Assembly: GCA_029204225.1 (NCBI GenBank)
Contig: CM055109.1
Span: 34,473,098 to 34,537,097 of the forward strand
Source of the DNA: Diphasiastrum complanatum
Lineage: Eukaryota > Streptophyta > Lycopodiopsida > Lycopodiales > Lycopodiaceae
DNA: 64,000 nt
Reading direction: 5' to 3'
The notes beneath the pieces were generated by a model that saw only the letters and a program-made list of their open reading frames with translations, was not told the origin of the DNA and did no database searches. This document shows positions 38,101 through 48,195 of this stretch, piece after piece. The position numbers and the translations under genes were made by a program. The first letter of the stretch is position 1, and each line of letters opens with the position of its first letter.

Positions 38101-39021
38101 GATCCACTGATTAGTGCATCTGAATTGTTGTTAACTTAGCCGCTAATGAAACCAGGCACCACCCTAAGGGCCTTGTCACATGGATGTATGCTTCATTTTG
38201 CCCCGTCCCATTCTTGCAATATCCTTTGCCTTTTGAGATTCTATTGCAGCCAGGTGATGGAAAGATGCCAGAAATAGTAAGGCATTCAAGGCAGGCCGAC
38301 CCGGGGAGCCCAACTGTTCTCACAGAGCAGGTTGCTGGGAAGGCCGACCCGGCTGACAAGAGGATAGGACTGGTGGAGCAGAAGCACAACTGAAGGTAGT
38401 TTGGTCACCCGGAACCCGTTATTGACGTTAATAACGGGCCGGGTATGGCAGCATGTAAAGAGGCTCTAGGAACAGCACCAGCATGCTTTTTGGTTTTCAA
38501 CTATTGGTTTTTAAATGTGTTGCAATTTTTTTCAAAGTTAAAAATTTTCCAGTTTAATGGCATAAAAACAGCCATTATATAAAAGAAAAAACAAAAAAGA
38601 AAAAAATTATGTATGTGTTCCGGACAGCATTCTGCTGTTCCGATGTCCAGAACGCGCACCCGTTCCGGAACGGGACCCCCCCTGGAATGCGTTCCGGTGC
38701 AATGAATATGGACATGCATGTTTGACAATGCTGCTCCTTGCTTGAAAGTAGTATGTTCTTGCATTGCCTTTGTATTTGCTTTATAATAAATCCTTAAGAT
38801 ATGTGCTTTTGACTAGCTCAAATGTTTAGGTTCTTTGAAGCAGACATTTTCCTGTTGTAGGATCGTGGAGTATACAAGTGCAACCAATCTCTAATGACAT
38901 TGTGCTCCAGAGTCTTTGGTGGCCAGGCTATGCGTTCTATTACTCAAACTCGACCAAAAATTATGGTGGTTTGTATTTTGGAATGGGAGAGAAGAACATA
39001 GATTTTGCATTTATGATATGA
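29672..39021 (+). CDS. RSP9: Radial spoke head protein 9 homologue (six exons recognised)
   Basis: RSP9/RSPH9 is a component of the radial spoke head of 9+2 cilia and flagella, where spokes relay signals from the central pair to dynein arms. Predicted exons are 29672-29922, 30608-30747, 30976-31205, 31506-31620, 31748-31831 and 38861-39021. All introns are GT-AG and phases agree, giving 326 codons and a TGA at 39019-39021. Visible family blocks are an N-terminal LGLWGRVFT segment with YLLAQG, KWLDLQPLT, CFRGDPSHVYP, LSALIRAVDHD with VVPFGAL, GLRFPEKLDSY, and the C-terminal SLWWPGYAFYY, KNYGGLYFG and GEKNIDFAFMI. Exon 3 adds an acidic, Glu-rich stretch of about 75 residues that is longer than I recall for animal homologues. 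A short conserved piece between GLRF... and GSWSIQ is not found, so either one exon was missed or the gene is damaged. The start is the first ATG in a CCATGG context. Confidence 0.9.
33600..33950 (-). pseudogene. LINE reverse transcriptase N-terminal fragment
   Basis: Minus strand reads LRIWADYATSLYTIP, a stop, then FTFFTSGMVLAAIKRMTSRKARDIEDIESKLL, matching the pattern at the entry of LINE RT domains, where a helix (VLAAIKRM) precedes the usual KAPGPDG-type box. Here that box is degenerate (KARDIED). The catalytic part is not present downstream. Similarity is to the motif pattern only. Confidence 0.6.
34307..34399. repeat. (GA)n microsatellite, 93 bp
   Basis: An uninterrupted GA run located at the 3' end of the LINE fragment. 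Confidence 0.99.
34742..35127 (-). pseudogene. LINE C-terminal zinc-binding domain
   Basis: The frame shows YRLGQLRISSHQLATEAG, then a C-x2-C pair in HRLCRLC, then EDEVHFLLRCPLYYEIR. This is the conserved C-terminal zinc domain that follows RT in non-LTR retrotransposons. It is bounded on its 5' side by a (GA)n tract, so the RT is absent. A basic KKPK segment and the 3' region continue to about 34560. Confidence 0.85.
35134..35188. repeat. (GA)n microsatellite, 55 bp
   Basis: A GA run at the 5' edge of the LINE C-terminal fragment, so that fragment sits between two GA tracts. Confidence 0.98.
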
Positions 39022-41269
39022 ATTTGCCAACAAATGGCAGCCTGTTTGTGGGATCTTGTTCATGCCTATTTTTGACTGTAGTGCTAGTGAACAAAGATAA
39101 AATCAAGATCAAATATATTTAAGCTTGAAAAACGAGAGCCTTTAGTAGTACTCAAGTGTAATAGATTTGCTAAGTCAAACAAAGAATACTTGTAGTCTTC
39201 TTTAGTTGCTTTGGTTTAAAGAACTGTGTTTTGTATCACTATTGCAATCTTTGCAATCAAGAGTCAATATGTATATGAGTTGGATATCTTGCTCAATCTT
39301 AATTCATGCATGCAGTTTGTGAATATTGTCTAACAAGGGATGCCATGTGGTTAGCACACAAAGGTAGTCTTTCTAAAATCCTTGAAGAATCAAAATCTCA
39401 TTCTGAAGCTAAACCAACTTCTTTGTTACATGCTACACGTGTTTCACTCATCTACCTACTTTGAAGCTTTCCTTTTCAATACTATAAGGATAAACTAATT
39501 GCTAGTGAGGTTGCTCATCTCAAAGTGATGGAGCTACATGGGACAACGAAATCTTTTACTCTAATTCAATTGGTAGTGTATATATCCCTTTAAATTTTGT
39601 TAATCAATTCTGTTTGAAAACTATCACCAAAGTTATTGATTAGAAGGCCCATTGTTGCAAACGTATGTGTGTGGACATCCACTGCACCCACGGACACATA
39701 GTCAGATGTTTTGTTGCAAAGGTGCATTGAAAGTCTAAATGAAAGTGCGCAGGACCAGCCATGGATGTGTGTCTATGTCCCACGGTCCACCACATCTCTA
39801 CGCTTGTTGAAGTAGCAGCATTGATTTCTATTGCACATTGACGACGAGCCAGGTTGCTGTAGCCATGGTGGAAGGCTTTGCTGCCTACATGGAGATTCAT
39901 GGCAATGGCGATCTAGCATGGTCTCCTGTTAGCTCATGAATACATTTTGAAGACTGAGGCACCTCTTTCAAGATGGCTCATGGAGGGTGCAGGAGACTAG
40001 CATAGAAAGTTTTCTCAGAAAAATGTGGATTCCTGATGAGCAACAACTGCATCACCTCAGTCGTGATTCGATGCAAAGTGGAGCTGTAGGTGGGTGGGCA
40101 GAAAAGCTGCCTGCCTGATTCTGAAGAAGTAATCCACAATGGCACTCGTATTCTACTACAACGATCCTTCTTGCATCCAGAAGTGCACTGACTTTGCAGC
40201 CTAGAAACAACCGTTTGCAGCACTCTATTCATGTGGATCAGTGATGGGCATGGTCCATATCTTGTTAACAAAAAGTCAGCTTGAAGCAAATATGCAAGAG
40301 ACTTTTGTGACTATTCAACAAGCAAATTGTGTTGTTTTTTGCACTATCAAGTGATACTCCTTTTAAAGTATTATCAAATGTAAGGCCTTTAATTTGAAGA
40401 ATTGACTTGCTAAAAGTACCCCTGAAAAATGAAGTTAAGATTTCTCAATGGAATCTTTAAACAACAATCAAAAGTTATGCAACCATTTTGATTTCAAGTG
40501 GTCATTAAGAAGACAACTTAAAAGTTGAAGTTGTGAAGCTCATCGTTGAAAGGAGTTTCAAACTTAGGAAATGGTATTTTATAAAGTTCTAAAGTTTGCA
40601 TAATTCTGAACATTGATAAGCTCTCGTTTCAATGAGAAGATCAAAATGAAGTTTTTTGAAGCATTTCTTTGGAGTTCATTACTGCATTGTGAGGATTTGC
40701 AAATGTTATTGATGAGTGCAGTTCCACGACAATTGTGAATTCCCAATCCTTCACTGAACCTTCAAATTTTAGTGAGAATGGTGTAAGTGTCTGTTGTAAT
40801 GTGGACAAAACTTCAGAGGTGAAATTCTGACGATGTGCTTAGAAATCAAAAGTTTTTATTATGAGAATTCAAGTATAGTGAACGGTGACAACATTGCAGA
40901 ATGAAGTCTGTTTTGAATACTTAGAGCGTGAAGTTTGTTTCACATCATTTACAGCTTCAAACTTTAGCGAGAGGAGTCTTAGACCATTATATGGAAGTTT
41001 GTGTCCATTTCAAAAGGACTAGAACATTTCAATTCTCTAGTGAAGTTGTGATTAAGGAAGTGTGTGGTAGAAGTGGGTAATGCCAACTTTATTGGCTATT
41101 AATGGAAATAGGATTTCTTGTTCAATGTGAAAATAATGCCCTTAGGAGCTTCAAGTATTCTATAAGCTATTGAGGGCCCTCGATATTTGGTTGCATATAC
41201 CTCCTCTCCCTCTCTCTCACATATGAAATATTCATTGTGGTGCTCTCCTTCTATGGTGCAAGCTTAGTG

Positions 41270-41271
<2 letters not shown>
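39022..41271. other. Region downstream of RSP9 without a recognised gene
   Basis: The RSP9 3' UTR should start here; I see no clear AATAAA in the first 150 bases. A plus-strand frame at 39315-39590 reads CEYCLTRDAMWLAHKG, then, past a stop, YYKDKLIASEVAHLKVMELHGT. It looks like decayed coding sequence, but I do not recognise the family. The rest is AT-rich and unstructured. Confidence 0.45.

Positions 41272-41308
<37 letters not shown>
41272..41308. repeat. (CT)n microsatellite, 37 bp
   Basis: A CT dinucleotide run in AT-rich sequence. Confidence 0.97.
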
Positions 41309-41311
<3 letters not shown>

Positions 41312-41489
41312 TTATTGCATGCTTTGATTTCAACAAACGACATCCTTAGTAATGTCAACACATTACGGTTACGCTCATTTTAATGATTTCTAGGCAAATC
41401 TAGGATAAACTACTACTTGGCAAAAGTGGCATCCACCTTGGGTATTTTAGATAGTAAGTCCATAAAATTCTAGACATTATTTAGATTTT

Positions 41490-41659
41490 TTTTGGTATAC
41501 AGAGTTACACAAGTAGTAGGTTATACACAATATATACAGCTTGGCAGCGCCAAGTGAGGAGCAAACTCCTAAGATGTCACTCGCAACGACTGGGATTTGA
41601 GCATGTGCCTTGTCGTTCGCAATCAACCACTCTACCCATACAACGCACTATGATGGACA
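41490..41659 (-). mobile_element. tRNA-derived SINE with 14-bp target duplication
   Basis: On the minus strand a pol III A-box-like TGGGTAGAGTGG (41638-41627) is followed by a B-box-like GCTCAAATCCC (41602-41592), then a body ending in a short A-rich tail (GGTATACC-type end next to 8 A). The element is flanked by perfect copies of ATTATTTAGATTTT at 41476-41489 and 41660-41673. Its length is about 170 bp. These features together define a short interspersed element mobilised by a LINE; the exact duplications suggest a relatively recent insertion. Confidence 0.88.
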
Positions 41660-42018
41660 ATTATTTAGATTTTAATTATTCATTTGACATGACATCAATT
41701 TCTTGTGAGGTCTTAGAAATATAGTTGTCATTTGTTTTGTTTGTAAATTAGAATAATTGGGCCATTAGTTTAACCAATCATCAGCAACTTTAGGCTTCTT
41801 ATTCTTTCATTCAACTAAGAAGTATTTAGGCTAGAATAAAACCTTATTGGTTGAAATGGAACATTGTTACGTATGAAACAAGTAATATTTTGCACAAATG
41901 AAGTTGGCTTATCCCTAGGTCCCGTTTAAATTCACCATATTCTTGCACACATGGATGATTATTAGTGTTGAAAGGAATGCTCATTGCCCACTACCAATTG
42001 TCATAGCCAGATTGACTA

Positions 42019-42642
42019 GTGCATAGGATAATGCCTAAAAAAAAAAGGATAAGGAAAGAGAAGATTAACAAGTTAAAAATTTTCAGCCAAAATTTGAAAT
42101 CTCATAGAGATTGGAAACTAGCCTCCCATTTTTCCCTCCCTGGTGGATGCGCTAATATCTGTACCATTTCTAAATGTGGTTTTGTTTTCAATATTTTCAA
42201 TATTTACGCTCCTAATTCCTACCTTTCCCATATATACCTTTGAAATAATCTCTCTCCCTTTGATTTCCTTCCCTCTGTTTTTGTGGGGGATTATAATATG
42301 TATCTTCGTTCTAATGATGGTCCCAATCACATCACCTTTGCTAAAAGACAAGCTTGGGACTCCTTGGTGGACGGTTTTAAATTCTCCAATGTTCTTTCCC
42401 TTAGCAACTCCTCCCACCTTCACACGTGGAACAATGGTCGCCCCTCTCCCTTTCACACTTCTGCCAGACTTGACAGGTTTTATCTTTCCAACAATGGGAA
42501 CTGGGCAAGTCGCATCTCTTGCAACACCTTTCCTTCTCTTCCCCTTTCTAACCACCTCCCTGTAGCTCTTCGATTCAATCTCTTCTCGGTCAAGCATTCC
42601 AAACGCCATTCGGTTTTTATTATGAACAATTCATTGATCTAG
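42019..42642 (+). pseudogene. LINE apurinic endonuclease domain
   Basis: In one frame with a single stop at 42241-42243 the product reads FNIYAPNS, FVGDYNMYL, HTWNN, ARLDRFYLS and FPSLPLSNHLPVAL. These match the catalytic blocks of the APE-like endonuclease that nicks target DNA (Asp/Asn of GDYN, Asp of LDR, His of NHLP). The N-terminal catalytic Glu region is missing. Confidence 0.9.
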
Positions 42643-43334
42643 AATAAGATTCTTTGCCTTGCTCTTTCTTCCACAATCTCCACTCTTACGAACTTGGACA
42701 ATATTATTGATTGCTCTTGCTCTGATATTCGCCATCAAGGGAGACTGGTGAGCTCCTCCTCCTCTCTCATTCTCCCTCAGAGCTGACAAATTTCTTGAAG
42801 CCTCCAACTCTCTTAGAATCATTGATCAATCCAAAGCTGTTATTCTTCGCAAAAGAACTCATTCTAAAGCGATTACCATCAATTCTAAACTTATTGCTTT
42901 TATTGAAAGCAGACTCTGTCGTAGTCTCTCTCGCAAAGGTCTTGTCACCTGGGAGCACATTATGGATTCCATTTACTCCCTTAGCCTTTCTCGCCTCAGA
43001 AGTAACTTTGGGCTCTCCACTGGCGAATCCAACTTTATCTCCTTTGCTTTCACTCATGGGGACCTTAATCTTTTGTCTACCTCTCCTCCTCCTACGGATC
43101 GGAGCAACAACTGGATTTTTAAGGCCTTGGACAAGTATGGCAAAATCTCCTATTCTTTCGTCTTTGTTGCTTCCAAAGAGCCGAACTTTACTTTCTCCTG
43201 GTTCAATTTCAAATGGAATCTTTTTGATCCCCCCGCCTTTGGAAAGCTAGGTTTCGACGTACCCGTAGACTCAAAATTGGCAAATTCAGAGTCTTCTCCC
43301 TTAGGATTCTTCAGCTCTCTCTTCCTGTTCGTGC

Positions 43335-43707
43335 TCATTACAGGGGGATTGTAACACATGTCTGTTCTAAATGCAAATTATTAGATGAGGAAGTGGTTCA
43401 TCTTTTTTTTCCATTGCTATGCTTCTCTATGAAAATCAGTGGTCTTTTTATCGCTCGCTTCCATACCAGATTCAGGAGATTAAGCCATATAGACTTGCTC
43501 TTGAATGAAATCATTTTTTACGACGTGAAGGTTGATACTTGTTGGCAATGCATTAGAATAATTACTCTTTGGAACATTTGGCTTGAAAGGAATAGCAGGG
43601 AATTTGGGAATGGTGAATTTGTCATCTCCCCCCTACTTCTTTTCAAGGAGGCCGAAAAACTTTCGCTTCTTATAAGCTTTTCATGTACTTTTGTAAAAAG
43701 TCTTTAA
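43335..43707 (+). pseudogene. LINE C-terminal zinc-binding end
   Basis: Reads C-SKC-KLLDEEVVHLFF, then a tract with IITLWNIWLERNSREFG, the typical end of plant LINE ORF2. It lies in the same frame as the endonuclease although the intervening part is shifted, and about 20 bases separate it from the poly(A) tail. Confidence 0.85.
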
Positions 43708-44459
43708 TCTATGGTTAACTTTCTTTGAGAAAAAAAAAAAAAAAGGGTAAGAAAAATGGTTGTAAACCCTCCAATTGATCCATGGCCCATTTTTCTTACC
43801 TATTTTGTGTTTCCTTAATGAATTTTCTTGTCACAAACTCATTCTTTGAGGACTTTTTTATTTTGGTCCAAATGTATAGTGCAAGTTGACGAAGTCTCAA
43901 AAACATAATCATTTTGATGCCAAGTATTGAGTGACAATATCGCTCGTCAATAGTTCAAATTTGACACGAATTGGTTTTATTTGTCAACACTAGCAAAAGC
44001 ATACATATGTTTTTCCCATAGCTTTTTTCTATATGGTATTGAGAACTTCCAACTTTTATGCCCAACAAATGTTTGTTTTGTGATAGAAACTTTGTAACTC
44101 CTTTGAATACTTTTTAAAATTGATTCCGTGTGTGAACTTTCAGTGTCATTTTCTAGGACTTTGGCATGAAATGTTTTAAGAAAATATTAATAGTATAAAT
44201 TTTTTATTAATGAAATTATGAAGGATCTAGGTGGTTAGAGTTTTCAATATTTTTATTTTATGTTGAATGTTTTGAGAGTCATATCAACAAATTGTTGGAT
44301 TGTTTTATTGAAATTAAAAGCACACTGAGATAATTTTAGTACACACAAGTTTCAATTATATTTTATTTTATAAGACAAATGTTATATGTTAATAAATTTT
44401 ATTAATTGATTATCATGTAATATTTTTCAATATAAAGTATGTTAATTATGTTTAATGAA

Positions 44460-44624
44460 CTCTCCTTCGAAATATACATATATGGTCTCTACATTGTAGA
44501 CATACCAATATATTCTCAATGGCAATTAAAATTTCATAAAATATTAAATGATCTATGGTCTGATTCAGGGGGAGAGTACATGTCTGATGACATGGCAGAC
44601 TACTTATCTTCAGTTTGTATTTGA
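44460..44624 (+). pseudogene. copia integrase fragment
   Basis: The frame contains LWSDSGGEYMSDDM, the second catalytic Asp region of copia integrase (usually SDNGGEY). Only about 55 residues remain. Confidence 0.65.
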
Positions 44625-44778
44625 TGGATGATTATTTTTTGTGTTCAAGAGCTCTTGCCTAGGTCTAAATCTTGTTTGAAAGCTTACTAAAATCCGAGTT
44701 GATCAAGATAGATTTGGTAGTGTGCAAACTCTCATGCATGCAGGTCGTGGTACCTCAAACACACATTTTTTTTAACAG

Positions 44779-44790
44779 GGTATCAGAGCT
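44779..44790 (+). promoter_or_regulatory. Possible copia primer binding site (variant)
   Basis: Reads GGTATCAGAGCT after an AACAG, one change from the TGGTATCAGAGC pattern, followed by copia-like leader text (AGATCCATGCATGC). It would mark a decayed plus-strand copia 5' end with its LTR to the left. Confidence 0.5.
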
Positions 44791-44987
44791 AGATCCATGC
44801 ATGCTTGAAGGTAGATCATTCAAATCAAAAGTTTGAGCTCAAAAAAGTCAGGATTAGAGAGTTATTACTTCAAAATAGGTAACTTACAACACTACATATT
44901 CAATACTCAACAATGTTATGGATTCAACTTCTTAGAACAATTGTTGACTCTGAATTATTCTTGATTTTTTGCTTGTATGTATTTGTA

Positions 44988-44988
<1 letters not shown>

Positions 44989-45030
<42 letters not shown>
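44989..45030. repeat. (CA)n microsatellite
   Basis: A CA run with one interruption (CAAACA). Confidence 0.95.
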
Positions 45031-45438
45031 ATCATAAGCCCTTTGTGAGGAGATGTTAGCCTACACATTGCGTAGATACTCGTATATTTGTTGGGGGTGA
45101 GATTTTATCTTTGGACAAGCCTTATGGTGAAAATTGCTTGCCTCCCCAAAAGAAAGAAAAATGATTTAATTAGATTCAAGATTGATCGTTATTGTCCAAA
45201 TTGATTCAATAGTTGCTAGTTGTTTTGATATCATTCGAATGACTTCAGTTGAACATCACATAGGAATATAAGACAACCGCGAGGAATGCGAATAATTTAG
45301 GTATCTAAGACCCGCCATGCATTCTTCAATCTTATATTTTTATACAATTTAGATCTAGAAGGAGTGTAAAAGCAAGCACTCAATACACAATCAGGCAATG
45401 ACACTTTGATTATTACATCAGACAATTGTCGGAGTATA

Positions 45439-46540
45439 CTATTTCAAACAAATGTTCGATAGCAGATTTCTCAACCATAATGCCTTTTTAGTTGCTTCAG
45501 AAGCATCGATATACTCTGATTCTATAGAAGAGAGAACTATAGAGGTTTTCTTATGACTGTTCCAGGAGAGAGGACCGCCATTGAGGAAGAATGTAAATCC
45601 AGATGTGGATTTATGAGTATCTACATTTTCGGCCCAACTTGCATATGTGTATCCACTGAGTATGTAGAGCTTGTCAGGTAATCTTTCATTTACATTTTTT
45701 CTTGTTGTGTCTGAGGAGTCCATTGGTGAGTGAGCTATTTTGCAATTCACCAAATTGTATCTGATGAGTGTATCACGAGTATACCTTTGTTGAAGCTTTC
45801 TCTCTTTGTCTCTATAGATTTGAATTCTAGGACAATAGCGAGCTTCGTCCAGATCTGTCATGTCAAATTTTGAGGATAACATCTTCTTACCATTTTTTAT
45901 CAGATTGTAGCTATCACTAAAAAGTCACGTGTCATCAACAGATAAGGTGACAATAATAAAATAATACTACACTAACTTGATTAGAATTGGCAGTGCTTGG
46001 TTTGTAACCTTGCTGAATGTGAAAGGTGTTGATCCTTTGAAACCAAGCTTTGGCAGATTGCTTCAAGCCATAAAGTGCCTTATGGAGTTTACATACACGA
46101 TTTTTCATATCGTTGAGAGCGTATCCCTCGGGCTGCATCATGTAGATATCTTCTTCAAATACTCCATTTAGATAGGCTGTTTGTACATCAAGCTGATGTA
46201 CCTCAAGATTGGCTATAGTAGCATTCGATAGGAGAGTTCTAATCGAGGAATGCTTGACTACAAGACTGAAAGTCTCATTGTAGCCGATGTTCGAGATTTG
46301 AGAAAATCCTCTTACTACTAGTTGAGCTTGCCTTCAATCGATACTCCCGTCAATTTTGTATTTGATTTTGAAGATATATTTGCAATCGATTAGATTGTTG
46401 TTGCTAGAAAATTCAACAATCGACCATGTCTAGTTCTTGATTAGAGAGGTACACTCTCTATCCGTCACTTCTCTCCAAAGATCAAAGTCTAACTGACTGA
46501 GTGCTTCATCGACAATAGTCAGCTCTTGAATTAGATAGCA
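45439..46540 (-). mobile_element. Ty1/copia element 3 fragment (RT to RNase H)
   Basis: Minus-strand reading gives RT start motifs (LIDCKYIFKIKYKIDG, LVVRGFSQ), then HQLDVQTAYLNGVFEEDIYM, then VCKLHKALYGLKQSAKAWF (46141-45935), a frame change, and the RT end with RNase H (45882-45439): IQIYRDKERKLQQRYT, GYTYASWAENVDTHKSTSGF and SSIESEYIDASEATKKALWLR. The catalytic YVDD box and the SLMYLM block are lost, with an internal deletion between HSPMDSS and YILSGYTYA. Multiple stops mark it as dead. Confidence 0.9.
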
Positions 46541-46571
46541 TATAGACTCGTCAATATACCTTGTAGGCTGT

Positions 46572-46715
46572 GTGCGCACTCTGGATAGCGGTGGTGAGTA
46601 TGATTATAGTGAATTCAATGCTTTTTGTGATGAGCATGGTATCAAAAGGCAGTTCACTCAATCTTATATGCCACAATACAATGGTGTAGTGGAAAGAAAG
46701 AACAAAAAAATTGTT
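46572..46715 (+). pseudogene. copia integrase fragment, opposite orientation
   Basis: About 48 residues with RTLDSGGEYDYSEF, a GIKRQFTQSYMPQYNGVVERKN block and the catalytic Glu. It lies between two minus-strand copia RT segments and abuts both, so it is a foreign plus-strand fragment at a rearrangement junction. Confidence 0.88.
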
Positions 46716-47303
46716 GTAAATTTTGCATACAAGGTGCTGTTGCTTGTTGTTGAGTTCGTATCCCTCTGGCTGCGTCATGTAGATCTCCTCTTCGGTTCCA
46801 TTGAGGAAAGCGATCTGGACATCCATCTGGTGGACTTCAACGTCTGTCGCGGCTGCAAAGGAGAGGAGTAGACGGATCGACACATGTTTGATGACTGGGC
46901 TGAAGGTTTCTGAATAATTCAGGTCTGGAATCTAAGAAAAGCCTTTGGTGACTAGCCTGACGTTGTAACGATGTAGCCTTCCTTCAGCGTCGTATTTTGC
47001 CTTGAATATCCATTTGCATGGAATTGATTTCCGATCCTTTGGCAACTCAGTGAGTGTCCATGTTTGATTCTCCATAAGAGAATCGAAGTTGGTGTCCATC
47101 GCTACTTTCCACTGGTCAGCATCAAGAGTAGACATCGCCTTAGCAACTGTGTTTGGTTCCTGCACAAAGTAGCAGGCCGGATCATCCATAAATCTGGATG
47201 GAGACTGTTTGGACCTGTTCGACCTTCTAGGTTGAACCTCATTCCTATGATGTGGGTTGACTTGTTGAGGTTCTGACTCATCGTCTGAGTCAGTGTCAAG
47301 ATT

Positions 47304-48190
47304 CTACAGTTGACTCTTTGGATCAAAATTGACTGGTTGTTCGATCCGTGAGTCAAAATTATCAGTAGCTTTCCCTTTGTGATTGATGAACTGGTCTTCC
47401 ACAAAAATGACATCTCTACTGGTGAATGCCTTCTCGGTATCCAAATTGTAGAGCTTATACGCCTTATGGTATGGGGAATAGCCGATGAAGATCAGTTTCC
47501 TGCTCTTGTCATCTAGCTTTCTTCTTAGATCCTCAGGGGTCTGAGCAAAAGCGATGCATCCAAATACTCGAATATGTTTGAGTGATGGTTTTGATCCTGT
47601 CCACACCTCATAAGGTGTCTTGCCATTCAGGGCTTTGGTGATGGATCGATTCTGCAAATAGGCAGCTATAGTAATAGCTTTTGCCCATAATTTCTTTGGA
47701 AGAGAGGCATGGGCCATCATGGTCTTGGCACTTTCAATGAGTGTCCGGTTCTTCCGCTCAGCTACACCATTGGACTGAGGTGAGTAGCAGGTTGTGTATT
47801 GTTGAAGTATCCCATTGGGCTTGCAAAACTCCTTGAATTCTATAGAGATGTATTCTCCCCCTCCATCTGTGAGTAGGGCCTTGATCTTCCTCTGGGTCTG
47901 GTTCTCTGCAAACACCTTGAACTACATGAAGAACTTGAATGCTTCGGATTTGTTCTTCAGATAGTAGGTTGTAGTCCTTCAAGAGAAGTTGTCGATGAAG
48001 GTTAGGAAATAGAGAGCTCCCCCTATGGAAGCAGTCTGCATCGGGCCAAAAATGTCGTTGTGTACAAGGTCAAGCAAGCCCTTGGATGTGTGACCTGAGT
48101 CTGAATTGAGGGGACTTCTAGCATGCTTGCTGATAATACAACTTTCGCATGGAGAAGCTGGCTTGTTGACTGAAGGCAGGTTTTTGTACT
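47304..48190 (-). pseudogene. copia 4 integrase
   Basis: The zinc finger end (CESCIISKHARS), HNDIFGPM, FLTFIDNFS, KALLTDGGGEYIS and SPQSNGVAERKNRTLIE give all catalytic positions. It continues with the GKTPYEVWTGSKPSLKHIRVFGC block. A stop lies near 47960. The end of the frame shifts near 47305. Confidence 0.92.
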
Positions 48191-48195
48191 AGACT

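Larger units (their letters stand above)
31832..38860 (+). other. Last intron of RSP9, about 7 kb, loaded with transposon debris
   Basis: The 5' splice site is CAG/GTACTT and the 3' splice site TTGTAG/GA. The intron contains LINE fragments on the minus strand (33636-33900 and 34742-35127), two (GA)n tracts, a proline-rich spurious frame at 37016-37561 and palindromic GC-rich segments at 38415-38438 and 38659-38674. The other introns are 124-685 bases, so this one has grown by insertion. I looked for the missing conserved exon here and did not find it. Confidence 0.75.
42019..43744 (+). mobile_element. LINE (non-LTR retrotransposon), 5' truncated, RT deleted, with poly(A)
   Basis: The order is an endonuclease domain (about 42100-42640), a short degraded region, and a C-terminal zinc/RNase-like end (about 43340-43705), closing with a poly(A) run at 43729-43744. 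Only about 700 bp separate the two domains, where about 2 kb of RT would be expected, so RT is deleted. The 5' end begins after a poly(A)-like run near 42030-42048. No clear target duplication was found. Confidence 0.88.
43745..45438. other. AT-rich stretch with copia scraps
   Basis: Holds a short plus-strand copia integrase fragment (44460-44624), a variant primer site (44779-44790), and a (CA)n tract (44989-45030). Otherwise no gene is seen. Confidence 0.5.

Noticed and set aside
38184-38393. A 69-codon plus-strand frame considered as the missing RSP9 exon because it contains KADPADK
   Set aside because: Splice phases do not fit (phase 1 needed on both sides) and the similarity is limited to a few residues.
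38916-39122. A 68-codon plus-strand frame
   Set aside because: Out-of-frame shadow of the last RSP9 exon.
41592-41638. tRNA gene
   Set aside because: Only A- and B-box-like sequence is present, without a cloverleaf anticodon arm. The A-rich tail and target duplications make it a SINE.
42118-42609. A 163-codon minus-strand frame rich in Lys and Gly
   Set aside because: Antisense shadow of the LINE endonuclease, whose catalytic motifs are on the plus strand.
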